The notes beneath the pieces were generated by a model. The model was not told the origin of the DNA. It was given only the letters and a program-made list of their open reading frames with translations, and made no database searches. DNA of 64,000 nt from Dryomyza anilis (lineage: Eukaryota > Arthropoda > Insecta > Diptera > Dryomyzidae), in the NCBI GenBank assembly GCA_951804985.1, contig OX638134.1, positions 81,137,679-81,201,678 on the forward strand. Reading direction: 5' to 3'. Shown in pieces: positions 56,391 through 64,000 of this stretch (position 1 is the first letter of the stretch; each line of letters starts with the position of its first letter). The translations under genes and the position numbers were made by a program.

Positions 56391-57031
56391 CTAATCTGCA
56401 ATACGAGAAAAAGACATATTTCAAACATTAGAACCGATTCAAGTTTATTATTATTTTTTATAATTTTTTTGAACAATTTTCTAGGGAACTATTAATCATT
56501 TCTTTATCAAATCTTAAATATTAATAAAAAAAAATTAAACATTTTGTAAAAAAGATCAAGGAACGATTATACGGAAAGATTTAGAGAACATCATAAAGAT
56601 GATTTCTAATTTAGCAATTTTTTGCCAAGTAATAATTTTTTTTTATGAAAAAAATAACTATAATTTTTTGTAAAGTTTTAATTTCTTTTTTAAAGACGGT
56701 TCCGGTTACAATTTCGGTTCTTTGCGGTCCTAGAGTGGACATAAAACCCTTGGAATGCCGGGTTCTGGTTCCAAGATTTTTAAAATAGCGGTTCCTATTC
56801 CGGTCTCAACCAAAAAATTATATGGGTTCCGATTCCGTTTCCATACATTTGTTAAATGGTTTCCGGAACTGGTTTTTTCCGCTCCTTTTTATAAATAATT
56901 CAAAAATTAACGTTGGTACTTTTGTATTCTATGAATCAGAACCTCTCCGGAATCGGAACCTGTGGGCACCGCAAAGAAAGATTTTTTTTAAATTGGAGTA
57001 GAGGGTTTTTTTTAACTTGGAGTAGAAACTA
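56391..57031. other. spacer with GGTTCCGG tract
   Basis: 56695-56900 repeats ggttccgg and ttccggtt-like sequence; otherwise AT-rich. No gene recognised. Confidence 0.4.
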
Positions 57032-57592
57032 AAACCAGTTGGGAAGGTTAGATCACATGGGAAATTTTAAAGTAGGTGTAATTATGATAGTTAGGATTAT
57101 CAAAATTATAGTCGGTCTAAGCCGACTATAAATACCCTACACATATGTGTGGTTACCATTCAAAGTGATATATAGGTCACCAGGGTATACGAATCCTGAA
57201 AATAACTACAAACATTCAATCGCTGAAGAATTTCCATTCATTTGATACCCATATTTACAAATGGGTAGGTGTACCGAATTTCGATTTTTTTTTTTTGTGA
57301 ACCACAAGTCTTTTCGCCGGAAAACATTATTATCATGTATTTGAGCATGATATCAATATATATTTGACCAAAAAAGTTTACCTAAGCACGTATACATAAA
57401 AATTGATCTTTATATGTACATTTTATATGAGGTATTTGAACATAAGTGGTCGGATCATAGGTCACAATGGACCGATCTCGCCAATTTTTTCGCACATACA
57501 GCGTAGGTATATTAGTAATCTAAGTTATAAGTTTCATTTATCTAGCTCTTCAATTTTAAAAGTCTTAGGGATTTCAACAGACAGACAGACAG

Positions 57593-57623
<31 letters not shown>

Positions 57624-57767
57624 GACAGACGGACATCGCTAAATCGACTCAGGAGGTCATGCTGATCAAGAATATATATACTTTTCCATACCGGAGATGC
57701 TTCCTTCTGGGTGTTACAAACGGCGTACCAAACTGAATATACCCTTTCACTCTTAGTGTAGGGTATA
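57032..57767 (+). mobile_element. mini-me/DINE-like element, copy C
   Basis: Nearly identical to copy A along its whole length and in the same orientation; the (GACA/GACG)n tract at 57578-57632 differs in unit order and number. Begins aaaccagttgggaaggttag and ends gtgtagggtata. Confidence 0.87.
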
Positions 57768-58656
57768 AAAATAACTTTAATGGACGCGTGCCTGATTTTA
57801 GAGGCACGGACACGCACGGTCACGACAGCCACTAACACGCATGGAGATTTGATCGCACGAACTCAGATTTTCGGGCGTGACACGAAAAAACCGCCCATCT
57901 CTAGTTGGAATACTAAAAAAATTACAAGAGCTAAACTATGACAAAATAAAAATGAGCTATATCTCAAAAACTAGAACCAATATGTCACAGTTTCTTCTTC
58001 TACTGGTTATAACTCCTTAACGGAAATTGTAATGATAGTGAATAGTGAAAATTTATAGTGTTAAATCCTTAAGATACAAATTTAAAGTGTTCAGTGGAAA
58101 ACATCCTTAGGAAGTTTCCTATAATCGCTCTTTACACAACAGAAACGCACAATGAACCATTTCACTACAAAATGAGAACTATATTATTTAATCTTTGAAT
58201 CTTTTCGGACGCCTTAGCGCCTAACACAGTGGTATACGATTGTACTATACTTTTTATAAGTAGACCATATAGAAGCACAAAATAAAAATAGGAGTTCAAT
58301 TAAAAAAATTTCAATTTTGCCGCACAGTGGTATTAATAAGAGTCACCGTCCGAGTCGAAGACCGTCTGTCAGTCTGTTTGTCTGTTGAAATCACGAATAC
58401 CGGGAAACCAGAATACCTAGATCAATAAAACGCGAAATCAGATTACTTCTACACTTCGGCTGTCGGTTATTGAAAATGGGGGTAATCTGTAATCTCTGTT
58501 TTGTAAAAATACCTTTAAAAAACTAAAAACAAATCCTTTTATTTGATGGTCAAATATATATAAAATGTATGGTACCGTATACATTATTATATTTTTTTTT
58601 TATTATTTTGCAGTCACGGAGATTCGAACCAGCGACATTTCAGGTTGTACTCCGAC
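57768..58656 (-). other. spacer with decayed mini-me-like fragment
   Basis: 58360-58480 (gaccgtctgtcagtctgttt, gtctgttgaaatcacgaata, cctagatcaataaaacg) follows the mini-me order at low identity. 57780-57900 is a GC-richer patch of unknown nature (gcacggacacgcacggtcac). No gene recognised. Confidence 0.45.
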
Positions 58657-58822
58657 AGATACGCTACAAAAGTAGAGCGACAGGGACAACAAACGACGAG
58701 AAATGTCAAAAGAGCGGGAAGAAATATGGCGTCGTTTGCTGTCCCTGTCGCTCTACTTTTGTAGTATCCCTGTTGAAAAACCCTTGAAAAAACTTTTGTA
58801 GCGCTCTTATTGAAAAACCCTT
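58657..58822. mobile_element. second, shorter mariner-derived foldback
   Basis: tacgctacaaaagtagagcg, gacagggacaacaaacgacg and its inverse (cgtcgtttgctgtccctgtc, gctctacttttgtag) form the arms. The right end agcgctcttattgaaaaacc then ctt is followed by TA at 58823-58824. The left tip is missing. Confidence 0.8.
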
Positions 58823-58824
58823 TA

Positions 58825-60229
58825 CTAATCAACTGATTCAACGACGCTACACTTATAGCAAAACATTAAACCAATTAATTTGCTATTAACCAATTCATTG
58901 GTGACTTATTTTCTCAGTGTAGTATACTGTCAAAATATAGACAGACATTAGAAGTTATAGGAAAACTTGTAGAAAAACTATCTGCTCAGATGCCTGGCAT
59001 TTTAAGATCTATTGACGATGCATGTATTTTGTACAACAACAATACAAAATTATAAAAACAAAAAAAAAAACAACAACCAGAATAAGTCATATTGAAATGT
59101 ACAACAACGCTGAGGTTGAAAACCTTGAAAGTTTTCAATATTTCATGCTGCACAAACAAAGTTAACTGTATTTCACACTGGCATTGTACGTTGTACGCAC
59201 TCAGATCTGTACGCGATACACCGCTCAGATACAGCTACAAATGAACGGACGGACATCTGCAACTAAGAACCCCCTACCGCTGAACCACCGAAATCTTCCA
59301 ATGATTCGACTAAGCAGCTATAGCTGTAACTATATTCTATACGAAAAGGCATTGCATTGTTTTTTTTTCTATTTCTATTATATTTTATTTCATTGTTTTA
59401 TACTATTTACATTTTATTTAATTTATTTTTTTATAATTTTTATTTTTCTTTATTTTTACATTATTTGTATAGCGTAGTTCGTTCGTGTCTATATAACGGA
59501 TTACAACATGTTTCAAAAACGAGTACTCGGTATTTGTAACCTCGCCGCTACCCGCACACGTTCTACCAACCCAAGTATTCGTTGTCGTATACGCTGCCGT
59601 TGCTGCCTTAGTCAATGTCTAGGTCGTTATCTATTAAAACTAAATAATCAATACATTTGTCCGTGAAAATTCTCGCTCAGTTTCAAAAAAATAAAAATAA
59701 AAAACATGTACCATACAAAAACAAAACATACTCGCTCGCATAAGTAGTCGTCGTCGTAGACCCCCTCCTCACAACACATACGTGTTGCACATGAATACCT
59801 CAACTATACGATTTTTACACAATGAGACATACATCGAGCTCTGAGTTGTGTTTCGTTTCAATTCGCATTTTAATGCTAGAAATATGATGGAAGCACTAAC
59901 TACAGATGCTATGCAGTGTTTCCCAATATGAATTATTCTAAAAATTATTAGAAATTATTTTGTATGTTTTAAAATTGTAATAATTTTATAGGACCTATTG
60001 AAACTAAAGTATTAGACAGCGGTTAAATATATTACAGAAATCGTTATACGACTAAACCCATTTTTATTCTTAAACCGAAACAGTTATCAAAGTACCGAAT
60101 TACTATGATATCCAAAACCTAATTTAACATTTCAGAATTTTACTGCTTCTTGATAAAAAAAGGTATACGATTTATCTAAGATTTTGTCATCTTGTCATAT
60201 ACATTCAAAATAAAAACTGCTTAAAATAC
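58825..60229. other. spacer with GC-richer patches
   Basis: 59160-59340 and 59460-59640 are GC-richer; tctatataacgg at 59489-59500 resembles a TATA box, but there is no recognised gene on either side. 59740-59860 is moderately GC-rich. No protein recognised. Confidence 0.35.
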
Positions 60230-61150
60230 ACGAAATCGTTACACGAAATATTTCGTAAAATACACGAAACAACTTTCTAAAATTTTTGATAAAATTACGA
60301 ATATTTATTGTTTATTTTACATAACTATACGTAGATTTACTCCACGAAAGTCATTCAAAATTTATTGAATATGTGTGTACCTCTTTACGAATATATTCTT
60401 AGATTTTACGAAAGTATTCGTACTTTTGACGATAGCATTCGTACATTTTATGAAACATTGTACGAATCTTTCGTAAAATACACGAATACTTTGTTTAAAC
60501 AAAAATGACGATGAATATGACAATTCATTCATAAAAATATGAAATATTATACACTGATTTTGATACGAACAGAACTCATACAGAACACATCTTAAAATTG
60601 TTCGTATTTTATAACTATCTCTTGCGCAACTTTGACGCAACGTATTTTGTTTTTACTAATTATTCGTAAAAAAGACGAATGTTTCGTAAAATTCTGCATA
60701 TAGCCTCAAAATTTACGTGAGTTTAGTCATTTAATCGTAAAATGTAAAGCTCATTCGTAAAATATGTTATTATTTCGTAAAAAAATTATAATAGAAAATA
60801 TTATAACGAAAGTATCGTAATTTAAACATAATACTCTTCAGTTTTTATTGTTTTAACTTTACGAATTATGATTCGTAATATTTACGAATCGTTTGTAAAA
60901 AAAAAATGTTGGAAAAATATATAATTATTTCGTAAAAAAATTGTAATAGAAAATAATATAACTAAAGTTTCATAAAAATTAAACTCGTAACTTTTTCTTG
61001 TTTTAACTGATGATTCGAAATATTTACGAATAGTTCGTAATAAATATTTTGGAAAATATTAGAAATTATAAATGTTTCGTATATTCTACAAATTATTCGC
61101 GTATTTTTCGACATTAAAAATTACGAAGAAATATTTCGTAAAATGTCCTA
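60230..61150. repeat. degenerate TTCGTAAA / ACGAA motif cluster
   Basis: The motif ttcgtaaa and its inverse (tttacgaa) occur dozens of times over about 0.9 kb, sometimes as tttcgtaaaatacacgaa. Local near-duplicates (taattatttcgtaaaaaaat around 60770 and 60930) suggest a decayed tandem array. Confidence 0.6.
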
Positions 61151-61259
61151 GACATTATTTTAAGTGTAATTGAAATTCACATTAAAACCTACCAATGTGA
61201 AAAACCTATTACGATAGGTTGCCAAAATATATTCACCTAACAAACATGTTTAGATTTTT

Positions 61260-61840
61260 AGACTTTTTAATGAATTCTATTTTAAGGTGTTACCCTTATA
61301 CTTATATGAGCACTTGAAAGACCAAAAATAAGGCTTCCGAAACCTGGGTAGAGGGCACAGTTTTATTATAGCAAATACTCTCATATTTATTAGTCTTTTA
61401 ATACTCCTAAAACATTCACGTATTTTTTAAATATTTAAGCGTATTTGTATATTTCTAAATGAGTTCAGTTACTCTCAGAAATAAACACTTAAAAGAGCCC
61501 CTAACATCCTCGTATTTATAACCCTTTCATTACCCGCAAACATTGAACTTTTTATGATTTTTAGAGTATTTAAGGAGTTTTTTTTATTTCTAAATGAGTC
61601 CAGTTACCCTCAGAAAAGAGCACTTAAAAGAGCCCCAAAAACCCTTGTATTTATAACCCTTTCATTACCCCCAAAACATTAATCTTTTTACGATTTTTTA
61701 GAGTTTTTAAATGTTTTATAATTTTAAGTGTTATCACTCATATGAACTCCTAAAAGAGCCCAAAAATGCTCCAGAAACCTGGACAGTTCCTCATATTTAT
61801 GCGCCGTTTCTTACTTCAAAAACATTCAAACTTTTTAGGG
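61260..61840 (+). repeat. ~130-bp tandem repeat, about four units
   Basis: aaaagagcccctaa, aaaagagccccaaa and aaaagagcccaaaa recur at about 61491, 61626 and 61751, with a diverged unit at about 61310. Other shared landmarks are gagttcagttactctcagaa (61461) versus gagtccagttaccctcagaa (61596), and tatttataaccctttcatta. Confidence 0.75.
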
Positions 61841-61852
61841 CGAGTTTACACG

Positions 61853-61995
61853 ATAGAGAAAATAGCTAGAGATAGAAAAAAATAGAGCAAAAAATCTCAT
61901 AAAGTTGTGTAAACACTACATAGAACTCCACTGTAGGGAGCTCTACGGTAGATATTTTTGTCTATCTAATTTCTCTATCGTGTATTCCAACCTTT
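61853..61995. mobile_element. short MITE, ~145 bp
   Basis: gagtttacacgatagagaaa and the inverse tttctctatcgtgtattcc form the ends, with gatagaaaa and ttttgtctatc inside. Non-coding. Confidence 0.6.
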
Positions 61996-62203
61996 AGACT
62001 CCACAATCATTCTAAGAAAATACAGAAAATTTGTAAATTTATTAAACATATCTATGATGATAACCCTATTTTTGTCGCCATAGATATCGTGTTGAAAGTG
62101 TTCATTCAAAAAATTTGGTTTTCTTACTCGAATTGTAAAGAACACATAATTCATTTAAAAAATATTTTGAGTATCATAATGAACATTTATTTATATTATT
62201 TAG

Positions 62204-62494
62204 GGGCCATTCCACACCAAATCGACCAAAAAAAGTCAAATTTGAGATTTTACCTTTTCGATTTTAATGAAATTTTGGCAACTGATAAAGGGTATTGAGA
62301 CATGCTCTAAACATTTTTTTTTTATTTTTTCTGACCACTATTTCCAGAGTAGTAGTTCCTGGAAGTAGTGGTCTGAAAAAATAAAAAAAAAATTGGTTAG
62401 TGCATGTCTCAATACCCTTTATCAGTTCCCAAAATTTCATTGAAATCGAAGAAGATGAGTTCCAACCGCTGGTCGATTTGGTGTGGAATGGCCC
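62204..62494. mobile_element. 291-bp foldback element
   Basis: Ends gggccattccacaccaaatc and gatttggtgtggaatggccc are perfect inverses. The inversion continues inward (ctgataaagggtattgagac...gtctcaataccctttatcag; ctgaccacta...tagtggtctg), so nearly the whole element is a hairpin. Confidence 0.88.
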
Positions 62495-64000
62495 ATAGAA
62501 TTTAAAAATTATCGTCGAATGCTTTGCATAGAACTTATTATTTTTTGTATCATTTCAAATTCAAAACCGAATAATGTATTTTAATTTTATTTAAACAGTA
62601 GACTTCTCAAAATACTTCTAAATATGATAATTATTTTAAAGAGTCCAATGTGTAAGTGCTTCCAAAATATTACTGCATGTGCCTCCAAAATATTACAAAT
62701 GTTCCTCAAGAGCCAAAATTTATGATTCAATTTTCTGAGCATTCATAAATAAATCATGTGTCATATTTTGAAAAGCAATCTTAAATCCGAAGTTCTTGTA
62801 AATACTATTTTTGGGTACCTTTTTTTATCAGAAAACTTTTTAATTATTTAAAACTCGCTCAAGTGAACCTATCCCTGACTGTTGTAGAAAATATCTCCCC
62901 ACTCCATGTTTCGATCATATTATAACAAAACGAAGGTTTATATTTTTTTTACAAAGAATTGTATGAGTAAAGTATGGAATGCACTATAAGAAACACATGT
63001 TATAAAATCTATTGGTACAAAATCTACATACTGGCAAAACTCGACCCTACTAGAAATGTATTTAAAATAATTCAAATTAAACAAATAACTAAATTTTAGA
63101 CTACAAGAAAACGAAAGGTGGATATTATACAGAAAATTCTTACTAAAACACTATAGGATTTTGTTCCTGTTGGCATTTTATATAGGTGGCATTATAGAAT
63201 TCAGGATATTTTAAAGAGGTGGCTTTTATTTTGAATGTATTTTCAAAATTCTATTTCAAGTATGACATAATAATGAACTGAACATGATTTTTCAAATAAA
63301 ACAAAAAATGTATTCAGTCCTAAATTGAATAATTTTCCACCCGGAATGTTTATTTGGTGACCTTTATTTTATAGAATTGTGACATTTATAAAGTCGTTAA
63401 AATTGAGGAATATTAGGGAGGTTCTTTAATGAGAAATAGGTGAAATAATAAATGTAAATAAAATGTATCAAATCTAGATACAAGTCAGATAAAAGTCATC
63501 AAATACATTTTTATGAAAATCGTAAATTTCAACTTTATTGGTAATTATTATAAAAAGTAATTGATACCTTTTTAAAGTTGAAATGCCAAATGATAAATTC
63601 ATATTTTCTTATCATTTACAAATATTAAACTCATCGATCATAAATTGAAAGATATATAAAGGTTTTTGTAAAGGAACAACTGGCATTTTGAAAATGTAAT
63701 TGAAGAGTTTTAGTTGTTTTACAACGACGATATATAAGCCATGTTTTAAATTAAATAAAGCGAATTTATTATTATTTAATTTATAGTTTAATAAAAAATA
63801 AAAAAAAATATAAATAGTATTAATTTTAATTTTATAGATATGTATTTAAATAAAACGACTATGTGGGAAAAAACTTCTCAAAAAGTATTCAAATTATCTT
63901 TTATATTTCTATAATTTGTTTTTTTTTTATATTTTTATGGTCAATTTTTGAAAATATTTTAAAAATTTCGTGTATAATAAAATTTGTATGACAAAGTTCC
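62495..64000. other. AT-rich spacer to window end
   Basis: I see no gene, RNA or clear repeat in this stretch. Confidence 0.45.

Noticed and set aside
56235..56495. Open frame within the mariner-derived foldback
   Set aside because: It crosses the inverted arms and the flanking DNA, so it is not a gene.
58612..58640. tRNA T-arm-like ggttcgaatc on the minus strand
   Set aside because: Only the central G-C and one wobble pair of a T-stem would form, and there is no anticodon or acceptor stem; at most a SINE trace.
59489..59500. tctatataacgg as promoter
   Set aside because: No gene or conserved initiator nearby; could not be supported.

Overview
The window comes from a large, AT-rich, transposon-laden insect genome, most likely a higher (probably calyptrate) fly. 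The basis is the only recognisable cellular gene, three minus-strand exons that match the amino terminus of Drosophila Eip74EF isoform A (E74A), together with Drosophila/dipteran-type repeats: mini-me/DINE-like elements with (GTCY)n tracts, Helitrons, mariner and jockey-like remnants. The species cannot be named from the sequence alone.

Gene layout. E74A runs right to left. A first coding exon lies at about 9943-10050, intron 1 (2.8 kb) carries a mini-me-like insertion, exon 2 is at 6911-7099, intron 2 is only 75 bp, and exon 3 is at 6439-6835. A long intron 3 then runs off the left edge and holds a 1.8-kb satellite. The splice sites keep one continuous reading frame. The exons that encode the ETS DNA-binding domain are not recognised here and should lie beyond base 1. 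The upstream side (10.2-64 kb) shows no other confident gene. It may be E74A upstream DNA, leader introns or intergenic DNA; I cannot tell which.

Repeat layout. (1) A 19-bp satellite forms three arrays (2.8-4.6, 22.2-23.9 and 34.5-36.1 kb), with arrays 1 and 3 in opposite orientation and array 2 carrying its own variant base. An 8-bp array fills 53.05-54.14 kb, and 85-bp, ~130-bp, 194-bp and ~600-bp tandem repeats occur elsewhere. (2) DNA transposons: three non-autonomous Helitrons with A/T junctions, three near-identical and four decayed mini-me-like copies, a Tc1/mariner-type transposase pseudogene with two foldback derivatives, a dozen or more MITE/foldback elements, and a nest of three inverted-repeat layers at 25.47-26.63 kb. 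(3) Two 5'-truncated non-LTR retrotransposon ends. (4) About a dozen GC-richer islands rich in CAG/CAA-type repeats stand out from the AT-rich background and are candidates for enhancers or noncoding leader exons.

I see no operon, CRISPR, functional tRNA/rRNA or prokaryotic feature. I found no convincing new biochemical system. The most informative signals are the E74A 5' end, the satellite trio and the nested mobile-element structures.
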